IMG/VR virus record: IMGVR_UViG_3300048102_000066
Coordinates: 1-32,828 of that record
DNA length: 32,828 bases
Reading direction: 5' to 3' (one strand)
Source: a virus
Numbering within the stretch: position 1 is the first letter of the stretch; every line of letters starts with the position of its first letter. Position numbers and translations under genes: made by a program. Under the pieces are notes generated by a model. That model was not told where the DNA came from. It was given only the letters and a program-made list of their open reading frames with translations, and searched no databases. Shown here piece by piece: positions 17,622 through 27,615 of this stretch.

Positions 17622-20347
17622 TATTCAGCCTCCAACGCTGTGAGTCTCGACTCAATGTTTGCAAGTCGCTGTTCTGTTGCCGCACCCACGAAAGCCAACA
17701 GTTCTGGATAACGGACTCCCATACGAGTCTGGCTGTTGCCATCATCGTCAGTCCAAGTGTCACTGCACCAGAAAGCATAGTTAGCCGCATCCAGCCCAGC
17801 GTTGCTCATAGCGGTCTGGACTTCCTGAGCAATCACCCCTGTATGGGTACGAGCATCGTCACCTTTAGCTTCAACTTTATCGTTCCACTTGAAGGTCTTG
17901 AACAGTGCGCTGATAGCCTTTGCCGCAGTAATCTCTGCCGTAGTAAGGCTGGCAATCTGTTGCTTTTCGTTTTGGTCAGATGTTTGGATTGTGCCATTGG
18001 TAGCGAAGATGTCATCGAAGCGAACATTACTCACCCCCAAATCAACCGCATTATCTCGACCCGCTCCTGTAGCAGTACACGCAGAAACAAAATCAGAACT
18101 ATCATTAAATAAAAGACCAGTATCACCACCCACAATATATAAGTCGGTGTTTTCATTACTTCCAATAGACCCTATATTTGAGCCTTCTTTATAAAACAAA
18201 AGAATATTTCCATCGCTTGTATTTCTTCTGAAATATGCAACACCCGCACTGTCTCCATTCGGTAAACTGCGTGTGAATAAGGCTGTTCCATCTTGATGAA
18301 ACTCTTGTCCCACGTTACCAAAAGCTGAACTTGTTTTGCCGTTAAGTATGACGCCATCCGAATCAATACGCATCCGTTCAGCGGAGTTAGTTCCAAAAGC
18401 CATAGCATTATTGTTTTGCTCATACTGGATATAACCGCGATATTGGTCTGCACCAGAAGTACCATCAGCGAAAAACAAAGAACCATTGTTGCTTGTGCCA
18501 GAAGCAATAGTGATACCAGTTGAACCTGTGGTGGCTAGAACTAAATCATCTGCACCACTGTTGTAACTGGATGGTGACGCAGTGCCAATGCCCAAGTCGC
18601 CTGTTACAGTTGCGCCTGTAGAGGTGGTGGCTATCTTTGCACTGTCATTGTGAAACAAAGTTACTGCACCGTCTGGTGCCGCAGTTATCATGTTTTCAGA
18701 ATTAGCTGAGTTGTTCAAACGAAACTCTGCGGCTAGTAACTGTAAATGGCCTGTCCCTTGGTCAGAAATATAGCTGTTAGAACCATCGTGATAAATCTGT
18801 AAGTCAGACCCAGCACCAAACTGCGCTTTGTCGTTGTCACCAAAGTTAGCGTTAGCAGTGAACGCAACATCAGCCGCAAAAGTACCGCCAGAAGATGCAG
18901 ACACAGTGTCACTCACAGTGAATGACTTAAACGCATAGATGTTTAGTAAATCGCCAGTAGCCGCACCACTAGCCAGCACAACGCTTGTGCCGCTTGTAGC
19001 TGTAAAGTCTGATGGATCAAGTATCACACCATTCATTACAACTTGGATATTACCTACGCTGTAAGATAATGTTGCGCTGTTATCGTCACTTCCGCTAAAT
19101 GTAGTCTGGTTTGATGTAGCAGTGTACTCATACAGGATTAGGGATGCTGTACCAGCACTAGAAGCCGCAATCCAGTTAGCACCATCGTAAACACGCATCT
19201 CATTAGCACTGCTATTGAAGTACAATGCGCCAGTAACCAAAGCATTACCGTCATTGTCCGTTGATGGATCGCTAGTTTTTGATCCAAGGTAACGATCATC
19301 GAATGTATCATAAGCTGATGCCGCCGCCGCCGCAGAGTTAGCTGATGCAGTAGCAGAGTTGGCAGATGCAGTAGCAGAACTTGCACTTGCTGTTGCAGAG
19401 GTAGCTGATGCTGTAGCAGAAGTAGCCGATGCTGTCGCAGAGTTTGCGCTATTTGTGGCCTGAGTGCTTGATGTCGAAGCTGAAGTAGATGCGTTTGAAG
19501 CACTTGTAGCCGCTTCAGAGGCCTTTGTAGTGGCGGTTGTTGCATGACCAGATGCGGCATTAATGTTGCTTGCATTTGATACTGCCGCATTAATATTACT
19601 AGCATTAGAAACTGCCGCATTTATATTACTGGCATTGCTAACAGCAGAATTAATATTACTAGCATTACTAACGGCTGAGTTTATGTTGCTAGCGTTACCA
19701 GCCACACTTGTTACATTTGATGCTATCCCAGCCACAGTTGTAACATTAGCTTTTATAGCCGCTAGGCCAGATATAGCATCAGTTGCTGTAGTACCATCTT
19801 CAATGTCAGCTAATGTGGCTATGTCAGCAGTTACAGCAGATAGAGTTGATACGTCTGCAATCTTTGGTCCTGCTTCTGGCACACCAGTTGTTGCATTAAA
19901 GCCTAGAACAGTACCCGCTCTAGTCGCTTTGAGCGGAAGCTCCATTGAGCCAGCCGCGTCACTGTCTTGTAAGCGTAGTGAGCGATCTACAGCGTCTTTG
20001 CGATCTGCAAACTGTGCCGTAATCTTATCTAGTTCTGTGTTTAGTGAGCCGATCTGAAACGCACCAGAGGCAGGGAAGTCAGTGGTACGCTCAAGAGCAA
20101 TGTCTCTAGTTATAACTACTGTGCTACCGCCTGTTGCGCCTGTAACGCTCATGGTTACAGTACCAGTAGATCCGCTTCCACCAGATACAGTGTAGTGTGT
20201 GGTTATAGTTTTAAGTACGTTATCTACATATACGTTAAGATCAGCATCAGCAAAAAACTCAAACGAAACCGTAAAGGAAGTTTGAGTAACGCCCTGTGCT
20301 ACAGCATATGATACGCGTGGCGTATTATCTGATAAGTTAATAGTCAT
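17621..20347 (-). CDS. tail fibre, T7 gp17-like N-terminus with S74 chaperone
   Basis: This 908-aa protein binds the host surface. Residues 1-130 match the T7 tail fibre N-terminal domain that docks to the tail tube (ITRDIALERTTDFPASGAFQ and GSLNTELDKITAQFADRKDA). Residues about 217-265 are five copies of a NASNIN-type repeat, and 296-342 a SATASA-type repeat, both probably trimeric shaft. Beta-rich stalk modules follow. The C-terminal about 120 residues are a peptidase S74 intramolecular chaperone: the serine-lysine site is in TSDQNEKQQIAS (about residue 785), followed by HTGVIAQEVQTAMSNAGL, ending in a coiled coil. The chaperone folds the trimer and then cuts itself off. Confidence 0.92.
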   Translation of the reverse strand: MTINLSDNTPRVSYAVAQGVTQTSFTVSFEFFADADLNVYVDNVLKTITTHYTVSGGSGSTGTVTMSVTGATGGSTVVITRDIALERTTDFPASGAFQIGSLNTELDKITAQFADRKDAVDRSLRLQDSDAAGSMELPLKATRAGTVLGFNATTGVPEAGPKIADVSTLSAVTADIATLADIEDGTTATDAISGLAAIKANVTTVAGIASNVTSVAGNASNINSAVSNASNINSAVSNASNINAAVSNASNINAAVSNASNINAASGHATTATTKASEAATSASNASTSASTSSTQATNSANSATASATSATASATSATASASSATASANSATASANSAAAAASAYDTFDDRYLGSKTSDPSTDNDGNALVTGALYFNSSANEMRVYDGANWIAASSAGTASLILYEYTATSNQTTFSGSDDNSATLSYSVGNIQVVMNGVILDPSDFTATSGTSVVLASGAATGDLLNIYAFKSFTVSDTVSASSGGTFAADVAFTANANFGDNDKAQFGAGSDLQIYHDGSNSYISDQGTGHLQLLAAEFRLNNSANSENMITAAPDGAVTLFHNDSAKIATTSTGATVTGDLGIGTASPSSYNSGADDLVLATTGSTGITIASGTSNNGSLFFADGTSGADQYRGYIQYEQNNNAMAFGTNSAERMRIDSDGVILNGKTSSAFGNVGQEFHQDGTALFTRSLPNGDSAGVAYFRRNTSDGNILLFYKEGSNIGSIGSNENTDLYIVGGDTGLLFNDSSDFVSACTATGAGRDNAVDLGVSNVRFDDIFATNGTIQTSDQNEKQQIASLTTAEITAAKAISALFKTFKWNDKVEAKGDDARTHTGVIAQEVQTAMSNAGLDAANYAFWCSDTWTDDDGNSQTRMGVRYPELLAFVGAATEQRLANIESRLTALEAE
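19320..19455 (-). repeat. SATASA tandem repeats in the fibre shaft
   Basis: The gene codes for repeated SATASAT / SATASAN units of about 21 bp each, rich in Ala, Ser and Thr. Similar coding sequence between units makes this a likely site for slippage or recombination that alters shaft length. Boundaries are approximate. Confidence 0.75.
19557..19700 (-). repeat. 30-bp NASNIN tandem repeats in the fibre shaft
   Basis: Five tandem units of about 30 bp code for the ten-residue pattern AVSNASNIN(S/A). The unit copies differ at third positions, so they are old enough to have diverged. Such heptad-like repeats form trimeric coiled shafts. Boundaries are approximate. Confidence 0.8.
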
Positions 20348-20389
20348 GGCTAGATCCTACCTTTCATGTGGATATGGCTCAACTCACAA

Positions 20390-23300
20390 TTAGAAACGTC
20401 TTATTGTGTAATCCTCTTGCTCTTGATTTGGCAATGTACCAGCCAAAACATTAGAAAACTCATTTACATAATCATTCCATAGCCACAGTCTAGCTGTAGG
20501 TAAAGCTCTGATTATATCTTTAGACCCCTCACCAAAATCACCAGTTGTAAACTTATACAAACCTGTCAGAACATCTTGCCCATAGCTAGGACCAGCACCT
20601 AATAGGTTTACAGTTCCGTCTATAAAGCTTTCTTCTTGTGGGAATCTATCGTTAATAAATCCACCGCCAAGATCAGGACCACCAAATGCGGCAGAAGTTG
20701 ACATGGCTGTATAGAAACTATCTGACCATAAAGCCGCTAGACCAGACATATCAAACGATCTAGCTATCTTGTCCTGTATAGACATATTGTCCATGACAAA
20801 TGGGCGATTACGATTCTTTAACTCAAGACCAAGATAACCTAGCCCCATAGCCGCAACAGCCGCTACTGCTCTGTTTCTAGCCTGACCAGTGGCATATGCC
20901 GCAGTTATCTTATTTGCCGCCGCAAACGAATATGAATAGAACTGAAACGGCAATCCAAGCAATCCATTTTCTATACGAGAATATCCACGCACACGCGGAT
21001 CTTGTTCATACCCAAACTTCCTAGCAATGTGAAACGGAACATACGCAACACCATCAACAATGATTGGCTTGTCAGCAGGAGTACCCATAAGAATGGTGTT
21101 CATGATTCCGCTATTCATTGAAGATCTAAATTCCATCTGCAAATCTTTAGCTTCTGTAGGCCACTTGTCGCTGTTAGGTAGCCATAAACCAGAACCATTT
21201 TCTTTGGTATTTTCAATAATACCATCATCAACCAGCTTCTTAAACTCACGCGCCTTGCCAGCATCAATGCCATACCTAGCCAGATATTTAATTTCAAATG
21301 GCTTTGCATTGCCATCAGCCAGACGAATAGACATCTGTATTATAGAATGACCTCTAACTACAGCATCCAGCTTCTTCATTATGTTAGTGAGCGGCCCAAG
21401 TCCATTTAGATAAAAGAAACCGCTTTTAAGTTTGCCAACACCTTTGTCGTAAACACGATCAATACGATTACCTTCGCCAAAAGGATTGTTAGATATTTCA
21501 TCAACATGGCGCATATGCGATGAGCCTTGAATTATTTCTCTAGCCTCACCAGCGTATGATGCTTCCTTCATTGACATGCGTAATCTGCTATCACTTATAA
21601 GACCAAACAAACCACGGAAAATATCTTTAAGCTCATGCTCCATCATAATCTTGGCAAAGTCAGTTATGCTGGCAAAACCAGCAGAACCTAGATAGTTAAG
21701 CTGTGCGCCATCACGCAATACTTTAGCGGCTCTCATATCAAATGATGTTGGATCACGCCTCTGTACAGATCCAACAACACGATCATACATATGCGTAAAG
21801 TCGCGCCTAACTCGATTCATTTCTTTCATAGACTTGCCAGCCGCAAACATATCGTCATCAATATCTTCAAGCAGATCATCAAGGCTTTTGCCATCAAACA
21901 GCTTGGCAAACTGATACAATGGTGCAGTACGCATGGTATAAGCCCTCATTACAGCAAGAGGATCTTGCTCTATAAAGTCAAACACTAGCGCATTAGGTAT
22001 ATCTAACTTGCGATGCTTAAAATGCTTAGACTTGCCTTGCCCATAAAACGCATTAGCGTCATCAGCTACATCAGTTATACCCAGTATTTCATCAATAGTT
22101 TCATCAACTCTTTTCATTACAGACGCATCATCTGTAGCTAGAGTTTTCTTTAGAAACAATGGCACTCTGTTTCTAATGTCGGCATGTATTTCGCCCATGT
22201 ATTTGATTGCAGAATCATTAACGCGCATTTCCAAAGATATAAGATCTTCCTTATATTCTTGGCGGCGAATGTTGTGGCTTAACTCATGCAACAAAACAAA
22301 GTCTTGAAAGTCATTAAAGTTCTTAAAGCTACCAAAGTTATCAAGCATATACTTGCGTTGATGATACTGAATCTTTGCAGGATCTAGCTTTGCTAGGTTA
22401 GCATAAGCCTCCTCTGGATTAGACATAGCTTCTTGCAACTCTTTGTATCGCTTGTAAGCGCGAGTGCGATTTACATAAGCTATGCCTGTTGATTCATCTA
22501 AGTAAACAAATGTACCTAAAATTTTCTTGTCACCGATTGCAGGAATAGATTCTTTAGCATCTGTAACAATCTTTTTTACACCAAACTTTTCACCAAAGCG
22601 TAGTTGTATTTCACCATCAGATAGTTGCGATATGTTTCTTACAAAGTTGCCGCCCTGTGCATCAGGATTAGGCACATATATCTCTGGGTTTTCCTTGTAC
22701 CAATCAAACAATACTTGAGCAAACTCTTGCCGCCGTGTGCTAATCTGATCCCTGTCCCAATATCTAGGAAACATAACTTCTTCCATAGCTGGCACAGATG
22801 ACTCATCACCAGCCGCCGCTATCTGTACCTCAAGATCGATAAGCTCTGATTCTAATCTAGCTTGTTTTGTTCTTAGTATTTCTAAATAGCTAGTTTCACC
22901 CAATGAAAGACCAGCTTTGTTTGTATCGGCCTTCGCTTCAATTTTTGCTATATTATTTATAGTTTTTTGCAGATTGGCTTCTTTGTTAATAATCTGTGAT
23001 TGATATTTCTTTACGTTACCAATCTGTCCTGTTTCTCTAAGACGTGCTTCCCAATCTTTGTAGAAGTTAGCCATAAGTTCAATGGCTTCTTGTTCGCCTT
23101 TAGTGGCACCTTTAATGCCAGTTATATATTTTCTGTTTGCTTCTTTTGCAAAAGTAGTAAAAGAGCCATCAATATTAGATAGGTTAAGGTCTGTAAATGT
23201 GCTTACGCCTTTGCCAGAATGTTGCCCAAAACTCTGCAACATACTTGAGTAAACCTGTAACCATTCACCATTATGCGTTTGTGCATATTGATATACTGAC

Positions 23301-24466
23301 TTTGGGCTAGCTATTCCTAGCTGGTGCATCTTGAGCAAAACGCCAGAATCACCACCTAGCTTCACCATATGCTTCTTAACGCTATCAGGTATTGCACCTT
23401 GCAATGTTCTTTTAACAGGGGATGGCACAGCCTTATACATCCAGCTATCGGTAAACCAATTCTTAGCCATGCCGTGTGCATCTTCTGTATTAAGCTTTTG
23501 TATATCTTCTGCTCTGCGTATCTGTTGCTCTACGCGTATGTTATTCAAATCTTTTTTGTTGTTATCTAAGGCAGTCATCTTTGCCTTTTTTTCATCACGC
23601 AAAGCTTTAAGTTCTAATTCATCAGTTGCTGATGCGGCTTTTTCTACTGAATTTTTATGTGCTTCAATGCGAACCTCTAGGTCATTAACGCTTTCTTCTA
23701 GTGCGTCTATACTCTTTGGAAGGCTCTCTCTGCGTGTTGACAACACTTCATCTGTTTCGTTGCCAAGTATTCTTGCTTCTCTGTTGCCTATAGTTGCCGC
23801 ACTTTCTTGTGACAGATCGCCAGTAACTTCAAGAAAATCATCTAGCTCATGATTAGTTTTGCGTATAGCTGACGCTCTCCTGCTAGCAGGAACAGATACA
23901 GCACCACCTATTAGGCCACCAACAACAAAAGCCGAACCAATGTTCATAGCTACTTCTTCTGGTGTAGCTAACGGATCGAATGGTGCGCGACCAACCTCAA
24001 GGCCAGCTTGCAATGTACCAACAGATGCGCCTGATCTAAGGAACTGACGCCCTAAAGTTGCCGCCGCACCACCAAAAGGTAATGCCACAAGGTTAATTGG
24101 ATCTATAATGCCAGCACCAAGATTATAAACAAATGGTGACTCAGCCATAATCCTGCGGCGTTCTTGATTAAGATCGAGGCTAGCCTTCATTTCAGCCATA
24201 TGAGTTGGGTTACGAGCATTAATTAGGTGTGAAGCAAACTGCTCATAACCATCTATGTCATCAAGAGGATTGTAACCAACTTCAACTTCATCACGATACT
24301 TAAACTGATCGCGTACAGCTTCTGCTATCGGTATGTATTGATAACCAAGATTTGCTGGCAATGTGTCAGACCAAAACTTTGGCGACTCATCTTTGGTGAC
24401 ATCCTGCGAATACTGGATACCAGTAGTTTTTTGTACAGGTGTACTGGCGAATACGTTAGATGACAT
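20390..24466 (-). CDS. internal virion protein, T7 gp16-like, with HExxH motif
   Basis: This 1358-aa protein occupies the position and size of T7 gp16 (1318 aa), a core protein ejected into the host to form the DNA channel across the envelope. I see no lytic transglycosylase motif at the N-terminus, unlike T7. Instead HELSH (His727-Glu728-His731, in FVLLHELSHNIRRQ) is a zinc-metallopeptidase-type HExxH, with IKYMGEIHADIR downstream where a third ligand could be. Hydrophobic stretches occur near residues 115-190. Helical coiled-coil regions (about 250-310 and 500-550) fit a channel-forming protein. ATG 24466 follows the gp15-like stop directly. Confidence 0.82.
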   Translation of the reverse strand: MSSNVFASTPVQKTTGIQYSQDVTKDESPKFWSDTLPANLGYQYIPIAEAVRDQFKYRDEVEVGYNPLDDIDGYEQFASHLINARNPTHMAEMKASLDLNQERRRIMAESPFVYNLGAGIIDPINLVALPFGGAAATLGRQFLRSGASVGTLQAGLEVGRAPFDPLATPEEVAMNIGSAFVVGGLIGGAVSVPASRRASAIRKTNHELDDFLEVTGDLSQESAATIGNREARILGNETDEVLSTRRESLPKSIDALEESVNDLEVRIEAHKNSVEKAASATDELELKALRDEKKAKMTALDNNKKDLNNIRVEQQIRRAEDIQKLNTEDAHGMAKNWFTDSWMYKAVPSPVKRTLQGAIPDSVKKHMVKLGGDSGVLLKMHQLGIASPKSVYQYAQTHNGEWLQVYSSMLQSFGQHSGKGVSTFTDLNLSNIDGSFTTFAKEANRKYITGIKGATKGEQEAIELMANFYKDWEARLRETGQIGNVKKYQSQIINKEANLQKTINNIAKIEAKADTNKAGLSLGETSYLEILRTKQARLESELIDLEVQIAAAGDESSVPAMEEVMFPRYWDRDQISTRRQEFAQVLFDWYKENPEIYVPNPDAQGGNFVRNISQLSDGEIQLRFGEKFGVKKIVTDAKESIPAIGDKKILGTFVYLDESTGIAYVNRTRAYKRYKELQEAMSNPEEAYANLAKLDPAKIQYHQRKYMLDNFGSFKNFNDFQDFVLLHELSHNIRRQEYKEDLISLEMRVNDSAIKYMGEIHADIRNRVPLFLKKTLATDDASVMKRVDETIDEILGITDVADDANAFYGQGKSKHFKHRKLDIPNALVFDFIEQDPLAVMRAYTMRTAPLYQFAKLFDGKSLDDLLEDIDDDMFAAGKSMKEMNRVRRDFTHMYDRVVGSVQRRDPTSFDMRAAKVLRDGAQLNYLGSAGFASITDFAKIMMEHELKDIFRGLFGLISDSRLRMSMKEASYAGEAREIIQGSSHMRHVDEISNNPFGEGNRIDRVYDKGVGKLKSGFFYLNGLGPLTNIMKKLDAVVRGHSIIQMSIRLADGNAKPFEIKYLARYGIDAGKAREFKKLVDDGIIENTKENGSGLWLPNSDKWPTEAKDLQMEFRSSMNSGIMNTILMGTPADKPIIVDGVAYVPFHIARKFGYEQDPRVRGYSRIENGLLGLPFQFYSYSFAAANKITAAYATGQARNRAVAAVAAMGLGYLGLELKNRNRPFVMDNMSIQDKIARSFDMSGLAALWSDSFYTAMSTSAAFGGPDLGGGFINDRFPQEESFIDGTVNLLGAGPSYGQDVLTGLYKFTTGDFGEGSKDIIRALPTARLWLWNDYVNEFSNVLAGTLPNQEQEDYTIRRF

Positions 24467-27154
24467 TTATCGCTGTCCTATATAAGCTTCTGCTTCTAAT
24501 GATTGCGTTTGATCTATTTTCTTGCCAGTCCTTGCTTCTTCTTCCCTTACTCTTATCTGTCTTGGAGTAGGTTTATTAGCTTCTATTAGTGCTAATTTAC
24601 GCTCATTTTGTATGTTGTTTATTTCTTCGTTAGCTATATCACTTGAAATAACAATAGGCCCATCATCACCTAGTAGCGGAACAAGCTGACCATTTTTAAC
24701 ATGATGTGCAATATATCTTACAGCACCACCAGATATTGACTGATCTGGATACGGCACAAGGCTTACCTTTCTTTCTGCCTCGCCATAAAAATGCTCAGAA
24801 ATAACAAAACCACCGTCTGTTTCTTGTGATATTTTTTCTTGTGCCGCTACAATAAATGCTGTCTTAAAATCTGGATCAGGAAACACTCTATCAATAGCAT
24901 ATGGTGATTTATTAGTAGTACCGCTATTTGTATCTATTACTAAACCCTTTGTTTCGGCATAGAAGTCATTGTATAAATCAGTAACTTTGTTATTTATGTC
25001 ATCATATGAATGATCATTTGCCGCCATTGTTTCTATTATAGGGCTAAACATATCATGTGCGCGTAAGTTACTGCCAAATTTAGTGTTCAAATATTTTTTA
25101 AGTTTAGTTTCTGACCTTTTTACATCAGTAAATTTACCAGCAAACATTCTACTTAAACCATTTTCAATTTTTGCTGGGTTTCTTGCATTTGCAATAACAT
25201 TAGATAATGTTTGCGAAATATCTTCAACGCCTTGCACAGATGTTATTTGTACAACTGTTTCCATAATAGCCATAGCATCCTGACTTACACCTTTACCTAC
25301 TGATGGTGATAAAACATTTTGGAGGTCGCCATTAGGCATCAAGAAGTTTGAATACTTTTTATACATATTCACTGCATTGATGATTAATTGTGGATTTGTA
25401 ATAGATCCAGTAGAAACGCCGTTAAACATTGTAGAAATAGAATTTGGTACTATTCCTCTTGATAACAATTCTTCTGCTTTTCTTATTGCTGGCACTAATT
25501 CAGCACTTGGATTTGTTACATCAGTGGTAATCAAAACATTTGGCAATGAATCATTTTGCAAGTTTTCAGGTAAGCTTGCTACAACAATAGCATCTGCCGC
25601 TTTTCTGTCTGTAGTTGTGTTATTTGCAATGCCGCCATTTACTATATTGTTAATAGAACTATCCAATGCAGTAGGAGCGGAGGGCTTTACATCTTTAAGA
25701 AAGCCTTCCATTTCTCTGCGAACATAAGTTCTATCCTTGCTTGCATCATGCAAAGCAATGATTTTATCTGCAATAGGTTTTTGCTTTTCATTAAGCTGAC
25801 CTCTTGCACCATTGCTTTCAAGATACTCACCCAAAGCTATAGCTTCTTGATATTCGTTATTAGATCCTGAATGAACAGCAGACCTCATCATATCAAAAAG
25901 CAAATTTTGACGCACTCTAGTTTGTGACCTAAAAAGTTCAGATGTGCTTCTACCAGCTTCCGTATATATTTTTTGTTTTTGATCTATGAGCTTTGTGTAA
26001 TCCTCAAACAAGCTGATAGCATCGTCAAAATCACCTACAGATGTTTTTGCTAGTATATTGTCAAAAGCAGACTGCTCATCATCGGGGATGCCAGCTTGGG
26101 CTATTAAAAAAGCATCTTCAGCATTTTCACGATCTTGTCTATCCTTATCTGTTTCTTTTTGTCTTTTTGATTGCTCAAGCTTTGAAAGTTCTGCGCCACC
26201 GCCAGTAAGATCTTGGATTAAACCATCTTGGAAATCATAAAAGTCTTTATTTTCTACAAAACTCTTAACAAGTGGCTGTAGTTTTTCAGGCAACTCATCT
26301 AAGCCAACACCGCGAGAACGTATAACAATTCTAACTTTTGTTACATCATCAGATGTCATGGCTGGATCGTCAGCTATAGTCGACATGATACGCTGTGCTA
26401 ATCCACTATATTGCGATGCTTTGAGTTCTTTTATGTAGAGATTACCAGCATCTTCGGTAAACAGATTTGAATCAACGCCATTTTGTACAAGTGCTGTTTC
26501 TTCAGCAATTATTTTATCGATGTCTCCTTGAGTTACATCATTATAATTAAGTGACGATGCCATTGCCTTAATGTTTTTACGAGCTTCGCCTACGCTTAAT
26601 TCAATATCGCTAGCTTGATCTTTTCTGTCTCTGATAATTTTATCCTGCATCAAGGACATTTTGTTCGATGCAAGTAAGCTATTGCCTAGATTTTCTATAG
26701 CTTGTGCAAATCTTGGTGATGTGTTCTTTGCAGATTCATCAATGTATTTGCCAAATTCTGTTGAAAACATACCAACAGGATCTGAGTCAAACTGAAACTT
26801 TATAGCTATTTCAGAAGCTTTATTCTTAAATTCTGTTTCTGTTTGCTTTAGGTATCTAGCCTCAACTATTTCCTTGTAGGCTTCTTGTGCAACAGTTCCA
26901 AAGCCATCAGGGATAGTAAATGCTTTTATGTCGCCAGTAACAGGATCAATAACTCTTAGGTCTGCGGCAGACGCGGCCTGTGCAGTTTCAATGCCTTTCT
27001 CTTTGGCAATACGCTTTAGATCGTTAAAAGAGTTTTCAATAAACGTATCAGCTAGTTCGCCAACTTTTGCCCAAGACTGCGTTGCACCAGTGTCAGCACG
27101 AATGACTCCGATGTTGCTTGCAATGTTTTGTCTGCGTTGTCTAATAACTGCCAT
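24467..27154 (-). CDS. internal virion protein, T7 gp15-like
   Basis: 895 aa, a helical, Asp/Asn/Lys-rich protein at the place of T7 gp15 (747 aa), which forms the periplasmic part of the ejected DNA-translocation tunnel together with gp14 and gp16. The start is typical: IRQRRQNIASNIGVIRADTG followed by SWAKVGELADTFIENSF. Later parts are long helices with many amphipathic stretches. No enzyme motif is seen. The call rests on order and size more than on a sharp motif. Its stop abuts the gp16-like start. Confidence 0.78.
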   Translation of the reverse strand: MAVIRQRRQNIASNIGVIRADTGATQSWAKVGELADTFIENSFNDLKRIAKEKGIETAQAASAADLRVIDPVTGDIKAFTIPDGFGTVAQEAYKEIVEARYLKQTETEFKNKASEIAIKFQFDSDPVGMFSTEFGKYIDESAKNTSPRFAQAIENLGNSLLASNKMSLMQDKIIRDRKDQASDIELSVGEARKNIKAMASSLNYNDVTQGDIDKIIAEETALVQNGVDSNLFTEDAGNLYIKELKASQYSGLAQRIMSTIADDPAMTSDDVTKVRIVIRSRGVGLDELPEKLQPLVKSFVENKDFYDFQDGLIQDLTGGGAELSKLEQSKRQKETDKDRQDRENAEDAFLIAQAGIPDDEQSAFDNILAKTSVGDFDDAISLFEDYTKLIDQKQKIYTEAGRSTSELFRSQTRVRQNLLFDMMRSAVHSGSNNEYQEAIALGEYLESNGARGQLNEKQKPIADKIIALHDASKDRTYVRREMEGFLKDVKPSAPTALDSSINNIVNGGIANNTTTDRKAADAIVVASLPENLQNDSLPNVLITTDVTNPSAELVPAIRKAEELLSRGIVPNSISTMFNGVSTGSITNPQLIINAVNMYKKYSNFLMPNGDLQNVLSPSVGKGVSQDAMAIMETVVQITSVQGVEDISQTLSNVIANARNPAKIENGLSRMFAGKFTDVKRSETKLKKYLNTKFGSNLRAHDMFSPIIETMAANDHSYDDINNKVTDLYNDFYAETKGLVIDTNSGTTNKSPYAIDRVFPDPDFKTAFIVAAQEKISQETDGGFVISEHFYGEAERKVSLVPYPDQSISGGAVRYIAHHVKNGQLVPLLGDDGPIVISSDIANEEINNIQNERKLALIEANKPTPRQIRVREEEARTGKKIDQTQSLEAEAYIGQR

Positions 27155-27162
27155 GTTTATCT

Positions 27163-27615
27163 CTAATCAGTTTTGTATTGATGGTAACGATACATTCCAG
27201 TAACTATCGATGTTGTTGCACCAAGCAATGCTTCTCTGCCAGCATACCTACCTTTAGCCGCTTCCATACCAGCCATTGCTCTTTGCTGTGATACAGTCAT
27301 CATGCCAGTTGACTCTATTGACTCTACATCAGACAAGGCAATTTCTTTTTGCCGATCCATAAAAGCTTTCATAGATCTGTCAGATGTGTCTCTGTTCATA
27401 AAAGAAAAGAACGCCATGTTAGCAGACTGTGCAGATTCAAAGTCACGCATACGAATGTTTGCTTTTTGCAAAGCTTCTATTTCAGACTGCCTTGCTGATT
27501 GCTCATATTGCTGTCTGTTAAATGCGGCTTGACTCTTTGCCGCCTTGCCTTGCTGTATCTGTGAATACATTGAAAGGCCAGTAGCCGCTATCTGAATACC
27601 TAGTGGAATACCCAT
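27163..27615 (-). CDS. internal virion protein, T7 gp14-like
   Basis: This 150-aa protein has a hydrophobic N-terminus (IPLGIQIAATGLSMYSQIQQ), then a long Gln/Ala/Arg coiled coil (SQAAFNRQQYEQSARQSEIE, then ALQKANIRMRDFESAQSANM) and a C-terminal hydrophobic helix (ALLGATTSIVTGMYRY). This matches T7 gp14-type proteins, which insert into the outer membrane at infection to start the ejection channel. It lies between tail tube B and the gp15-like gene, sharing overlap bases with the tail tube gene. Confidence 0.8.
   Translation of the reverse strand: MGIPLGIQIAATGLSMYSQIQQGKAAKSQAAFNRQQYEQSARQSEIEALQKANIRMRDFESAQSANMAFFSFMNRDTSDRSMKAFMDRQKEIALSDVESIESTGMMTVSQQRAMAGMEAAKGRYAGREALLGATTSIVTGMYRYHQYKTD

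Noticed and set aside
19138-19620. 160-codon - strand frame rich in Leu, Gln and His
   Set aside because: Shifted-frame reading of the fibre repeats. Composition is a by-product of the repeat.
19557-19700. CRISPR-like array in the 30-bp repeats
   Set aside because: Units are directly adjacent without spacers and encode a regular protein shaft.
19563-20057. 164-codon frame on the + strand opposite the fibre repeats
   Set aside because: It is the mirror of the Ala/Ser/Asn repeat coding on the - strand, with low-complexity Leu/Ala content and no RBS.
23331-23852. 173-codon + strand frame inside the gp16-like gene
   Set aside because: Antisense shadow of a clear late gene. Ser/Leu/Phe-rich, no RBS, no neighbours in that direction.
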